This document shows positions 1 to 11,023 of a DNA stretch of 64,000 nucleotides, in pieces. The DNA is from Amaurobius ferox (Eukaryota; Arthropoda; Arachnida; Araneae; Amaurobiidae), in assembly GCA_951213105.1 (NCBI GenBank), contig OX578147.1:121460899-121524898 (forward strand), read 5' to 3'. The notes beneath the pieces are model-generated. The model was not told where the DNA came from and ran no database searches. It saw nothing but the letters and a program-made list of their open reading frames with translations. Position numbers and translations under genes: made by a program. The first letter of the stretch is position 1. Each line of letters begins with the position of its first letter.

Positions 1-279
1 CTATGCAGAAAAATGTATTTTTCAGTGTTTACCTTTTCTGTATTTACTGCACATGATTTTTTTTTTATGTTTGGTAAAAGAGAGATATATTGAGGATTTT
101 CAGCTGAATTTTTATATATTTTGATATTATTAAATGTTTATTGTACTAGATTAAAACGAAGAGTTTGGTACCAAAATTATGTAAATATATTAAAAATTAA
201 AACTGCTAGCATTGCTAGATCAAATTTTGCAAAAAAAAAGTGTAATGTTTTTATTAAAAAAATCAAAATTATTTTATAA
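1..279. other. AT-rich, no feature recognised
   Basis: Runs of A and T and no long open frame. I see no gene, RNA or repeat boundary before the family D copy begins near 280. Confidence 0.5.
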
Positions 280-1482
280 CAAGAAAGATCAATCGTGCAT
301 AAAGCATTGATTATGAAACACTTTCCAACTGAAATGCAGTTTTATTTAAACATCTCTAATATGCTATACATTCAGCAGTGGTATTTTTAAAATTATCACG
401 ATACTACAATAATTTATTATGTTTGAAAACTTCATCGAAAACAAATGAACTTTATTCAAATAACGTCATCGAAATATAAATCGCTTGGGTCTCTATGTAA
501 AAACAGTGAATATTTCATTCATAAACTTTTTTCATTCCTTTAATTCAGCAGCGATATTTTTAAAATTATCACAATACTACAATAATTTATTTTACTTAAA
601 AACGTAAAACAATGGAGGTATAATTACTTTCTATCTTCATGTTTAAAACTTCATCAAAAAAGCAATAATATGGAATAGTCTGCTTCTCTATGTAAAATCA
701 ATGAATGTTTCATTCATATCACCTATATTCCAGACTCCAGAGCTATATAATTTTGCGTTAAAGAAATTCAGCAATTCTTTATGCAATCATCATCTGCAAT
801 CATCATCATATATAACTCATCTTACAACTTAATGTGTTTACATTCTCCATACGTGAAAGTTAGGCTTAGTTGTAGAAATGATCAAAGTTTGATGGTCATT
901 TAAACTCCAAAATATTGTACGTTGGCGCAGTATATACATAGATGCACACAAAAAAAATAAAAATGTTTTAGGGCGGATGCAACACTAAATATAAATTAAA
1001 ATTAAATTTAAAAATCACGATTTTGACGCAAGATGGATGCCATATTTTATTTTGAAGTGAATTCGGTGATCTTTTCATATAATATGGGTGTAATTAATAT
1101 TTTAATTTTATTTAAAAAACTACCGAACATATTTTGCTGAAAATTTTTTTATATATTTTATGGGATAATCTGAATATTTTTTTTAATTTTCGAAGCAATT
1201 TGTGAATTTTAAATTCGCTTTAAAATGTTTGAATTATTAGGTCCCATAGGGTTCAATGTATTTTATTTTTTCAACCCGGGCTCAATCCAAAACTAATTGG
1301 GTGATATTATTCATTTACATTCCCATATGTCCCACAAACCGTCTCAACAACATACTAACATTACATTTTGATAAAGTCATTTTTACGGCAGTTATCGTGC
1401 GAACGGACAGTCAGACAGGCAGACAGAATTAACAAAGTTATAGACACAACTATGTTGTAAAGTGTTAAAAATAGCACCTTTG
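280..1482 (+). repeat. Dispersed repeat family D, copy D1
   Basis: Aligns by eye along its length with D2 (7118-8140) and, reversed, with D3 (49150-50050). Shared landmarks are AAAGCATTGATTATGAAACA near the start, a CAACCCGGG hairpin-like stretch near 1277, TTTTTACGGCAGTTATCGTG near 1380, a short CAGACAGGCAGACAGA run, and an end at AAGTGTTAAAAATAG. D1 also carries an internal duplication: the ATTCAGCAG...ACTACAATAATTTA segment occurs near 371 and again near 545. No coding potential is visible. The superfamily is not recognised; it is probably a non-autonomous element. Confidence 0.75.
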
Positions 1483-1794
1483 TATCATTTCTCAAATGTA
1501 TTTACGTTACCATATCAAATTATAAGAATATAGATACAATATGAAAGGAAAAACACTTGGGTTTTTCGCCCACCGTAAAACTTTTTTTTAATTAAAATTT
1601 ATTCTAAGATGGTTTTCTTCAGAGCATTCTTATTCTCTAAAAAAAAGTGTACTTTCTACTAAAAGATTATCTAATGAAAAAATAAGGACATTTTCTGGTA
1701 CGTATGTTTTAGAATATTGCAACTGTGAAAATGAAAATCAGTTTAAGAAAATTTTAGAGAATATTTTGACAATTTTTATGGATTTCTATAAATG
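1483..1794. other. Unassigned AT-rich spacer
   Basis: Lies between D1 and the reversed family A copy. No gene or repeat structure is seen. Confidence 0.5.
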
Positions 1795-2430
1795 AAATCT
1801 GTGGGCAGCATACAACACTCCCCACAAACTTTTTTTCATAATTCATTAAATTGAATTTAATTGCACAAAATAACACTGATAATTATTTGAAATTACACTG
1901 AATTTGCACTTTTAATTTAATTTCAGTTTTCATTTCGTAATGAACGTATTTCCAAAGATGGCGTAGAAAAAACTAAATGCGAAACAACTAAACTATCTCG
2001 AGAACGGCTAATCCTAGAGAAACGGAGGTTGGTCTAATTCTTTGCATCGTCAAAGTTACGTATAAAACAAGCATTTAATGGATACATTTGAACATAGGTA
2101 GTCTTTTATTTTGGATTTTGATGATTCTTACGGGCCATTTAGAAAAAAATATAGGTTCCGTTTTCCCGAATCGTACCAAAATCTAATCAGCAGCAGGTTA
2201 ACCCACAAGTAACCTACCTATAAAATGTTGTGAAATTTGGTCCATTAGTTTTTGAGTTAGAGTGGATACACACATTGCACAGACACACACACACAGACGT
2301 CACGCTAAAAATAGTCTTTTCGTATTCTAGAGGTCCCAAAACATGTAGATCCGTCGAAAACTCGAGTCGCTATTTTCAATACAACTCCAATATTTTCCCT
2401 ATACATTACCATGCATTGTAGGGAAAGTAA
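1795..2430 (-). repeat. Dispersed repeat family A, copy A1 (reverse)
   Basis: Reads in reverse as a family A element. The conserved 3' end lies at 1795-1830, a degenerate form of GTGCTGCCCACATCAGA. The 5' hairpin end TTTCCCTATACATTACCATG lies at 2394-2413, and the TG-rich tract is at 2278-2299. The small open frame at 2230-2421 falls inside the repeat and is not a gene. The internal 150-bp duplication of A2, A3 and A6 is absent. Confidence 0.8.
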
Positions 2431-3094
2431 AATGAAATATATATATTTCACAGAATTACTAACAACGCAGTTTCAATGTTCCGTTTTGTTCATATTTTTC
2501 TTTGAAACGGTCTGCTTCTGAATAGAGCATGGGCATGAGCGTAAATAAACAACCTGCGCAGTAGAATGAGCAGAAACGTAAGGAAACAAAAGTGTATTTT
2601 TTTTTACCATGGCGTGTAATGGTAAACGACGATGAAGGCAAATAAAAATTTAAACTAAACCCATTAAACGTCGAAATTTATCTTTGTGATGGAAATAAAT
2701 TATTTAAAATACTTGAATAACAATTTTTATGTAAGATTTCATTTGCTAAAGTGCCCTTGAAATGATTTTAAGTGAATTTACACTACCACTCATTTTTACC
2801 GTTGTCACTAACTAGCATTATAAAGATGTATATATATACATTGACTAGCAAATTCTGCAGTGTATAAGCGAGCGAGAAGGAACAGTTACATAGCGATGTT
2901 TCTTAAAAAAAACTCGTCTATATATTTTAATAAAAGTGAATATTTTATTTTCCAGCTAATTAAAAATATCCATCAAAGAAGATACATTTAGATATAATCG
3001 TTTAACTTCTAATTTTAGTGGGATATAAGTTTCTAAAGCAACCGTTTTTAATACAGAAATAATGCAAATTTCCATACTGAAAAGCAAACGAGTA
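2431..3094. other. Unassigned spacer
   Basis: AT-rich, with a chance 60-codon frame on the minus strand (2459-2641). No family resemblance, RNA gene or repeat unit was recognised. Confidence 0.45.
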
Positions 3095-3899
3095 TTACTT
3101 TCCTTGCAATACATGGTAATGTATAGGGAAAGTATTGGAATCATGTCGAAAATCGCAACTCAAGTTTTCGACGGATCTACACGTTTTGAGACCACTAGAA
3201 TACGAAAAGACTATTTTTAGCGTGACGTCTGTGTGTGTGTGTCTGTCTGTGTGTCTGTGCAATGTATGTATCCACTCCAACTCAAAAACCAATGGACCGA
3301 ATTTTATAAAATTTAGTAGATAACTCACTTGGATATGACCCTGGCGCTGATAAGTTTTTGGTACGATTCGTATAAACAGAATCCGCCCTTTTTTGCGAAA
3401 TGGCCAGTAAAAATTTCATTTATCCGCTCTAGCTAAAATACTAATTGATCACAAAATTTGGTAGATAAGTAGTTACTTGTTGGATATTCGGGTGCTGATT
3501 AGAATTTGGTATGATTTGGAAAAGAACAACCCGCTTTTTTGTACGAAATGACCCGCCAAAATCGTCAAAATAAAGAATAAAGACTAAATAGTGTATGCCG
3601 AAATGTATCAATTAAATTCTTATTATATACGCAATTTTTGAAGAGGAAAATAATGTAACACACTCCATTATACTTTAGGACTAACCGTTCTCAAAATATT
3701 TCAGATTTCTTGCATTTTTGTTACGCCGATTTCGAAAAAATGTCCAATTACCAAATAGAAACAAAAATTGAATTAGAAATGCCAATTTAGTGTTATTTGG
3801 TTCAATTAAACCCAATCTAATGAATTATTAAAGAAATAAAGAAAATATGAATTTGAGTCTGCAGGGAAAGTCATGTGCTGCCCACATCAGATTTTTTTT
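3095..3899 (+). repeat. Dispersed repeat family A, copy A2
   Basis: Near full-length family A copy. It starts with TTACTTTCCTTGCAATACAT and the terminal hairpin (TTTCC.../...GGAAAG). Then come the GACGGATCTACACG block, a TG/CTGT tract at 3228-3260, ACTAATGGACCGAATTT-type blocks, and the end AAGTCATGTGCTGCCCACA followed by TCAGATTTTTTTT. It carries an internal duplication of about 150 bp: the 'unit after TATCCACTC' occurs near 3269 and again near 3420. Overlapping frames on both strands are by-products. Confidence 0.85.
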
Positions 3900-4366
3900 G
3901 TTTTGGAAACGTAAGGGGGAAAATGATCCGAGTGACATCACGTGCTCATGCTCTATGGAATTTAAGAAACGGCCGCCTAATACCATTTGTATGCATCGCT
4001 CATCTTCTCCGGACGTTGATATTACCGGCCCCCTCCTCCCACTCCTCTTGGACAGGAAGCTCTTTCTTTTTCTTTTCCGGATTCGCTGTTCCCGGTTCTC
4101 CGGTCCGATCCGTTTAATTGATCTCCGCTACAGCTATGGATTTAATGTTGGACTGACGCGTGATTTGATTCATGATCCTGTAACAGCTCGTTCTGGGATA
4201 TACACTCAGAGGCCAAATTATGATCACTACAAAATTATTGCTGCTGATGCGAACTGTACTTTAAGAGGCCACCTGAGATGGTCTTCGATTCAGATTTCAT
4301 ATAATTTGATGCAACTGTCTCCCTTCTATGTTGAACGGAAGAAATGTCTTCTTTGAGCATCCAACA
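3900..4366 (+). other. GC-richer segment with unassigned open frame
   Basis: Between repeat A2 and the hAT element lies a stretch of more balanced composition. An open frame runs 3847-4356 (169 codons), but its first 18 or so codons are the end of repeat A2, so the given start cannot be right for a native gene. The part from about 4100 to 4356 is the most protein-like; I recognise no domain, signal peptide or family in it. It could be an exon, a UTR, or part of an older element interrupted by A2. Function unknown. Confidence 0.3.
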
Positions 4367-5975
4367 CAGGGCCGTTGCAAGAGATGAAATTGAGGAGCGG
4401 CTGGAGTGAAATTCAAGGGGGGCTCAACAGTCTTAAAGGAGGGGCTCACGAAAAACTCAGCTAATCATTAGCATTTATATATCATAATTGTTACTATTAT
4501 ATATTTCAATTCATATGAATTATTAACAAATAATGACATATTACTTTCCTTATATACATAATGTATAAGGAAAGTATTGTGACGGGGTCGAAAATTCGAA
4601 TTCGAGTTTTCGACGGGGGAGCACGTTTCAAGCATCCCTGATCACGAATCAAACATTTTGAGGTAATGTATGTGTGTGTGTGTGTCAGTCAGTGAGGTTA
4701 TGGAGACGATATCTCACGAACGAATGAAATTCGAATGAAATTATGTAGAAAAATCACGATCCGTGAATACTGGAAGCCTATTGTTTTTAGACACAATCGA
4801 CTGTTCAGAACCCCTCTAAATACTCGAGTGAAATTTTGAAAAAATCATCAAAAAATCAAAACCTTTAATAAAGTTACGCAAATAGATATTTCTTATGTAA
4901 TTTTTCCTTAGAAAACGATTGACATAAACTGTAGAACGCTAGCATGAACCGTTCTCGAGATATTGCACAATTTTCAAATAAATTTATCAAAAAATCCCAT
5001 AAATTAAAAAATATATTAACTGTTGAGGAACATGTTCACTTTTCATATGTAATATCATACGATAAATTGGGTGACATCATTCTCGTGGGTCTAGCTCGTT
5101 CCATTCATGAGAAAATATACTTTGAGTAATATTTTTCTATTTGAACGCCAATAGTAATTTATCTGCTATAAGAATAACTTATTTCTCCATCCATAACGAT
5201 TGGCGAGGTTTTGGCGACGAATTTGGCGGAATGTCGTCAACTTGGCGACTTTTATATGTTGCCAAATTAACGAAAATCTCGGATAAAAATGACTCTAAAT
5301 CAATGAAAATGACGACTAATTGACGAAAATTCAATATCTTGTAAAGAATATAAGTATCTACTATAAGAATAACCTATTTTTTTGCTGTAAAAGTAGTACA
5401 TCCATTGCATTATATAAGGAAAGTCATGTGCTGCCCTCATCAGATTTTTTATATTTGTAAGCGAAGAGCTGATTATTAATATCCATATAGCTACTATACA
5501 TCCATATTAATATATAATTATTACAATTGATTTTAATATAGTAACTAATAATAAGGCTTTTAATAATTTGTAGAAACATTCTGAAAGTTAATACAAGTTC
5601 ATGCTTAATATTAACTTTTACCTACCTATCAGTTGATTTTTACTCTATAATGTATAACAGTGAACCCAACAATAATACAAAAGAATCCTAAATACTGTCA
5701 TAATTTTAAAAATATTTTTAAATTCTATATGTAAATAAATGGATCATTTAGATAATCACAAATTCAGCTAAATTGAAAAATCTTTAGAACGAAGTAATTT
5801 ATAAAAAAATCTCAAAGAAATTTTTTATACAAAGTTTGAATAACATTTTACATGAAATTTAATATTACTACTAATATTTTAATATTTTTATCAGGGGGGG
5901 GGGGGGCTGAGTATACCTCTTGGGGGAGAACTGAGCCCTCTCTGGCCTCTGCCTGGTTACGGCCCTGATCCAATA
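4359..5975. mobile_element. hAT-type non-autonomous element with 8-bp TSD
   Basis: Terminal inverted repeats begin CAGGGCCGT at 4367 and end ACGGCCCTG at 5967. The flanking 8-mers ATCCAACA (4359-4366) and ATCCAATA (5968-5975) differ at one base. An 8-bp duplication and CAGGG-type ends are the signature of the hAT superfamily. G-runs lie just inside both ends (near 4419 and 5895-5906). No transposase is seen. About 910 bp of the span is a nested family B copy (4541-5450), so the element itself is about 690 bp. Confidence 0.75.
4541..5450 (+). repeat. Dispersed repeat family B, copy B1 (nested in hAT element)
   Basis: Starts TTACTTTCCTTATATACATA with the 5' hairpin and carries GACGGGGTCGAAAATTCGAA and a TG tract at 4672-4685. 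Other blocks are CCGTTCTCGAGATATTGCAC and the GTCGTCAACTTGGCGAC dyad near 5234. It ends ATATAAGGAAAGTCATGTGC...CATCAGATTTTTT. The frames at 4944-5129 and 5141-5323 are recurrent chance frames of this family (compare 55733-55918). Confidence 0.85.
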
Positions 5976-6255
5976 GCCGTTGACGACTACATGCCTTTCT
6001 TTTGAACCCGATTTTATGTCTGATGGGTCAACCTCTGTAAATTTTTATAACTGCTATTGTCGAACTTCTCAAGTACACCCAATTTGCTAATATTCGCACC
6101 ACTGATTCCAATTTATTCGATGTATGTTAGATTGCATTTTTTGCTCATTATTTCTTGAGCAATATACTTCTTTAGTCTTTGCATACCTTCCTATAGTTTC
6201 CCATTTTACCGATTCATCGATTTAACGCCAGCAATAGGTGCAGGAAGGATAGTTA
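5976..6255. other. Unassigned spacer
   Basis: No gene or repeat recognised between the hAT element and the minisatellite. Confidence 0.45.
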
Positions 6256-6500
6256 AAATATTCTGAATACTTATAAAATATCCTGGATACTTATAAATAT
6301 CCTGGATACTTATAAATATCCTGGATACTTAAAATATCCTATATACTTATAAAATATCCTGGATACTTATAAAATATCCTGGATACTTCTAAAATATCCT
6401 GGATACTTAAAATATCCTGAATACTTCCAAAATATCCTGGATACTTAAAATATCCTGAATACTTACAAAATATGCTGATACCTAAAGTATCTTACGTAAA
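6256..6500 (+). repeat. Minisatellite, about 20-bp unit
   Basis: About twelve imperfect copies of a 19-21 bp unit, AATATCCTGGATACTTATAA and variants (CTGAATACTT, CTATATACTT). Length variation comes from the TATAA/TAA stretch between units. Confidence 0.9.
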
Positions 6501-7117
6501 ATATCCTGATGATCACATTAAATGGGCTAATCTGTGTATGAATTTACATTGTAATCCTAAAACATGAAATTACTTAATTTAACAATTTACTTTGTGTCTT
6601 GAAATTATATTTATATTTTTCTTTTTTTAGGTAAGTTCTATGATTTCATATTTTCCAAAGAAGAGTTGGATTTATATATACCTTAAGTAGGTAAGAATTT
6701 CGAATGTAATAATACACATGAAATGCTATGCATAATTTATGTACTAAGTTCGGTGTACTACAATTACAATACTATTGTAATTAAGAGAGATGCAATAATT
6801 ACTATAAAACAGTAAAAAACAGATGTGAATAATGGAATTTGTTATTGAGCAGCATAGGACAAAACAGATTATTTGACTCGCAAAACAATCAATAATAAAT
6901 TATTTTACTCACAGGTACTCTTGCAAATTTTTAAGCCTATTTTGTAACAAAATGTTTGAATTTTCGGCATTAAGAATTATAATGTAAAAGATAAAATTCT
7001 AATAATTTTTCTAAGTGATATAATTCTTGAACTAAAATATTGATTTTAATGACACTTTTTTCAGGCGATAACAAAGTCTAGAAAATATCCCTATATAAGT
7101 TTTATCGACTTATACAA
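6501..7117. other. Unassigned AT-rich spacer
   Basis: No gene, RNA or repeat family recognised. Confidence 0.45.
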
Positions 7118-8140
7118 TGACAAGAAAGCTCAATCATATATAAAGCATTGATTATGAAACACTTTTCCAACAGCAAAGCAATTTTATTTAAACATCTCTA
7201 AAATGCGAAACATTCAGAGGTGATATTTTTTAAATTATCACAGTGCTACAATAATTTATTTTACTTAACTTAAAACCATGGAGGTACTTTCTAACTTCCA
7301 TGCTTAAAACTTCATCAAAAATATCTACTATAAAATCGTCTGCTTCTCCATGTAAAATCAATGAATATTTTATTCACATCAGTTCTATTCTAGACTTCAG
7401 AGCTAAATAATTTTGTGTTAAAAAATTCAGCAATTCTTGTACATGATCATCTTACAGCTTGATTTGTTTACATTCGGCATACGTTAAAATTAGGCTTCGT
7501 TGTAGAAATAATCAAAGTTTGATGATCATTTAAACTCAAAAATATTATAATTGAATTGGCGCAGAATGTAAATGCACAGAAAATACGCAAAAATAAAGCG
7601 GCTTTAGAACGGATGCAACACCAAATATAAATTTGAAAGAACTTTAAAAATCGCAATCTTTACATTGGGTAACAAAGATGGATCCCATATTTTATTTTGA
7701 AGTGGGTCACGTGATCTCTTTATACAATACGGGTGTAATTATTATTTTAATTTTTATTTAAAAACTACCATATTTTACTGCAAACATATTTTACTGCAAA
7801 TTTTTTATAGATTTTATGGGATAATATGAATTTTTTTTTTGGCATTTTCAAAGCAATTTATGAATCTTAACTTCGCTTAAAAAATGTTTGAAAAATTAGA
7901 TTTCATAGGGTTCAATGTATTTTACTTTTTCAACCCGGGTTCAACTCGAAACTAATTGGGTGGGTGATATTATTTATTTAAATTCCCATACGTCCCACAG
8001 ACCGTCTGAACAGCATACTAAAGTTTAAATTTGATAAAGTCATTTTTACGGCAGTTATCGTGCGAATAGACTGACAGACAGACAGAATGAACAAAGCCAT
8101 AAAAACTTTTCAATTATGTTGAAAAGTGTTAAAAATAGAA
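7118..8140 (+). repeat. Dispersed repeat family D, copy D2
   Basis: Matches D1 block by block: AAAGCATTGATTATGAAACA (7142), CTTGATTTGTTTACATTC (7457), GTCACGTGATCTC (7706), TTCAACCCGGGTTCAA (7928), ACGGCAGTTATCGTGCGAA (8048), a GACAGACAGACAG run and the end AAGTGTTAAAAATAG (8125). It lacks the internal duplication of D1. No coding capacity. Confidence 0.78.
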
Positions 8141-8295
8141 AAATATTTTTGTTGATCTATCGTACCGCTTACAACTTGAAAATGGCCCTATCAATTTGCA
8201 TACTTTTGTTATTAGTATGTTAAGCGCAATTGTGAGCATTTTTTATTATAAAAAGTTAAAGATTTTGTAGTGCTTTAAAATATAGAACGAAAAAT

Positions 8296-9078
8296 AAAAA
8301 TCTGATGTCGGCTGCATATGACTATATCCACGTTCTCTTTATTTTAATTAACTTTAATTCACTCTTAATTCAATTTTCGTCTACATTTGGTAACTGGGCT
8401 TATTTTCAAAGGTGGCGTTGAGAAAATACGAAAAAACTAAAATATCTCGAGGACGGCTAGTCCTGGTGTAATGGGGTTGGTCTTATTTTTTTCTTCGTTA
8501 AAAATTTAAAAATTACGTATAAAACAAGCATTTAATGAATATATTTGAGCATACGTAGTTTGTTATTTTAGATTTTGACGATTTTTGCGGGCTATTTTGC
8601 AAAAAAAAAAAAAAAAAAAAAAGGCAGGCTATTTTCTTCCGAATCATACCAAAACTAAATCAGCACCAGGATAACCCACAAGCGACTTATCTACCGAATT
8701 TTGTGAAATTCGGTCCATTAGTTTTCAGCTAGAGTGGATACAGACAATTTTTGCTGGCCATTTCGCAAAAGAAGGCGGGTTCTTTTAACCTGAATCGTAC
8801 CCGAAATTAATCAGCACCAGATTCGCCCGCAAGGGACTTACCTACCAAATATTTATGAAATTCGGTCAATTAGTTTTTCAGTTAGAGTGGATACAAAATC
8901 TGCACAGACAGACGGACAGATACACACACAGACACACACACAGACGTCACGTTAAAAATAGTGTTTTCGTATTCTAGAGGTCTCGAAACGTGTAGATCCG
9001 TTGAAAACCCGAGTTGTGATTTTCGGTATGATTCCAATACTTTCCCTATACATTACCATGTATTGCAGGAAAAGTAAA
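8296..9078 (-). repeat. Dispersed repeat family A, copy A3 (reverse)
   Basis: Reverse copy from the 3' end (TCTGATGTCGGCTGCATATG, near 8301) to the 5' hairpin (CCCTATACATTACCATGTAT, near 9043). The AC-rich tract lies at 8923-8943. An internal tandem duplication of about 150 bp is clear: the blocks with TCAGCACCAG and GAAATTCGGTC occur near 8660-8715 and again near 8812-8867. An oligo-A run sits at 8600-8621. Confidence 0.82.
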
Positions 9079-9200
9079 AAGACTCTTTTAAGTGAAATTT
9101 AAAAGACTACATGATCGATGTTGATGTAATTTTTCTCTGCTAATGGGATTTAGTCCAGGATGTTGCAAAGTTCACTTTGACAATAAGAGCTTGCAATTTC

Positions 9201-9272
9201 GACCCAGTAGTTCAGCGGTAGAGCGTTGGCTGGATGGTTTGAAAATCCAGGGTTCGATTCCCGGTTGGAGCA
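9201..9272 (+). pseudogene. tRNA-like sequence 1 (72 nt, degenerate)
   Basis: Same length and layout as the sequence at 9850-9921. It has an A-box-like AGTTCAGCGGTAGAG and a B box GGGTTCGATTCCC. The acceptor ends (GACCCAG versus TTGGAGC) mispair at two positions and no convincing anticodon stem forms. The 30 nt upstream (CTTTGACAA...GAGCTTGCAATTTCG) match those before the second copy, so the two are duplicates. Probably a tRNA pseudogene or tRNA-derived repeat. Confidence 0.5.
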
Positions 9273-9340
9273 GTAAAGTATTTTGCAATGGCGCCCGAAC
9301 AAATCAACCCTGTAGATTAATGCAAAGATATCGGAGGTCT

Positions 9341-9629
9341 TCTTCTTCTTTGACCCAGACCGTCCGACCTACCAGAAAGGTGTAAGGTATCTGTTTGGAC
9401 GGCCGGGAAGTGCCACCCAATTTAGACCGGAACCCAGTGGGGGAGGCATCCACAGGGACCGTACCCTCCTTCCCCTACCACCAACCTCTCGGAAGGACTT
9501 ACGGACCCACATGTTTAATGTGATCGTACTCCGCGTGAACACTGCGGCAGTTTGGGCAACTGCGGGAATCGAACCCGGGACTACCGAGTGCAGCCTCCGC
9601 GCGCTAACGACAGGGCTACCGCGCCCACG
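9341..9629 (-). mobile_element. tRNA-headed SINE, copy S1 (reverse)
   Basis: Full-length SINE in reverse. A perfect 12-bp TSD, TATCGGAGGTCT, flanks it at 9329-9340 and 9630-9641. Read on the minus strand it has a tRNA-like head with A box (TAGCCCTGTCGTTAGCG) and B box (GGGTTCGATTCCC). A conserved body follows (GGAGTACGATCACATTAAAC, CACTGGGTTCCGGTCTAAAT), then the 3' end GGTCGGACGGTCTGGGTC and an AAGAAGAAGA tail. It shares body and tail with S2, S3, S4 and S5. Mobilised in trans by a LINE by general SINE biology; the partner is not in view. Confidence 0.9.
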
Positions 9630-9849
9630 TATCGGAGGTCTGATAGTGATCCTGGTACGACTAGTAGGGATTCATTGGACTCTGGAAGATTGAGCGCCGA
9701 TTTCAAATTGAGAGGATGACGACCACACCGGATACTAACCTGGGTAATATTAGCAGGATGTGGTCAGTCAGATTGTCAGTTTCCCGCCAATCTGACATTA
9801 GAGGGTGGAGAATGCAGAGTCCACTTTGACAAAAAGAGCTTGCAATTTC

Positions 9850-9921
9850 GTCCCAGTAGCTCAACGGTAGAGCGTCGGTTGACCAGTTCGGAGATCCAGG
9901 GTTCGATTCCTGGTTGGGACA
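9850..9921 (+). tRNA. tRNA-like sequence 2 (72 nt), anticodon arm unclear
   Basis: GTCCCAG at the 5' end pairs fully with TTGGGAC before the discriminator A, counting one G-U pair. The D stem is GCTC/GAGC and a B box GGGTTCGATTCC is present. The T stem has one mismatch, and I cannot draw a proper anticodon stem from the 17 nt after position 26. Either a decayed tRNA gene or a tRNA-derived repeat unit. No CCA is encoded, as expected in a nuclear genome. Confidence 0.45.
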
Positions 9922-11023
9922 GCAAGATTCTTTACAATGTCTTTTGATACAGAAAACGACATTTGAGGTGATCGCCCCTCATCCCACCACCTCCCTTTGG
10001 AGCCTAAAAGCATATATTACTGCAGTGCTCTAATTTACATGGTGTTTACCACAGTGATTATTAGATCGTTTATATTTTAGTTTTCGCTCTTTTTATCGCG
10101 ACCTTGACCTACCGTTATTATTTGTAAGCCGTAATACCTGAGGACTCCAGATATCTGTTAGCATTTTTCCAGAAAATGCTAATGTACAGGGAAAGGCAAG
10201 GATTGGACACGCAAGATATTTATTTTACTGAGTGGAACTTAGCAGACGATTTTGAGTTTCTTTCCCCTCATTGGTTTCGCCTCGGTAACTCCGTTTGTCA
10301 GATCGTTCCGCAGAAATACCACTTGAAATTTCATAAGCGGCAATTTTTTTTATACGTGTGGGAGAGGGTCATAACATTCCTACGTCATGCATCGTTAAAA
10401 TTACTTCCATTCTATTCATGCCAAATTCATTCGAACAGACAATGTAAATATAGAAAAAAAAATAATTCCTTTTCTTTATTTAGATAGCTAACAAATAAAG
10501 TGTTCGGCTTCGGGATGCGTAAATAAAGAAAAAGAAAAAGAAACTTGCATTTTGAATAAAGTTATTTTTTTATTTATAGTAATAAAGTTATTGCAATATT
10601 AAATGAGTAAATAATTTTGTTTCTTTTTCATGATGTAGTTTCTAATTTTTTCGTAACTGGTTGTATACTTAATATTTCACTGTTGCTTTTTCCATTTTTT
10701 TTAATGAATGTTATTGCAAAACTAGTTTTCACGTAAATGAGTCTATGGTTGATGTATTCGGTTGAAATTGAACGTTGACAAATAAATGTGAACATTTTGG
10801 ACATATTTCCAAATCTAATAGATCAAAATGTAAACAATTTATACTTATTTTTATAATTATTTTTTATTTTTATACTTATTTATTTAAACTTATTTTTAAA
10901 CCATTTATACCATTTGCGAATATACACATATTATTTCAATATTCTAATATTTTTAACCATTTTTTCATTTTTGAGAAAAAAAAAACTTTTCAATAACTAA
11001 ATAAATCTTTGTGCGAAGGATAA
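9922..11023. other. Unassigned region
   Basis: Contains a 103-codon chance-length frame (10176-10487) with no recognised domain. AT-rich low-complexity DNA lies around 10500-11000, including an AAGAAA run near 10530. Confidence 0.4.

Noticed and set aside
4944..5323. Small frames conserved between B1 and B7 as possible genes
   Set aside because: Conservation follows from element homology; other copies are interrupted and no motif is seen.
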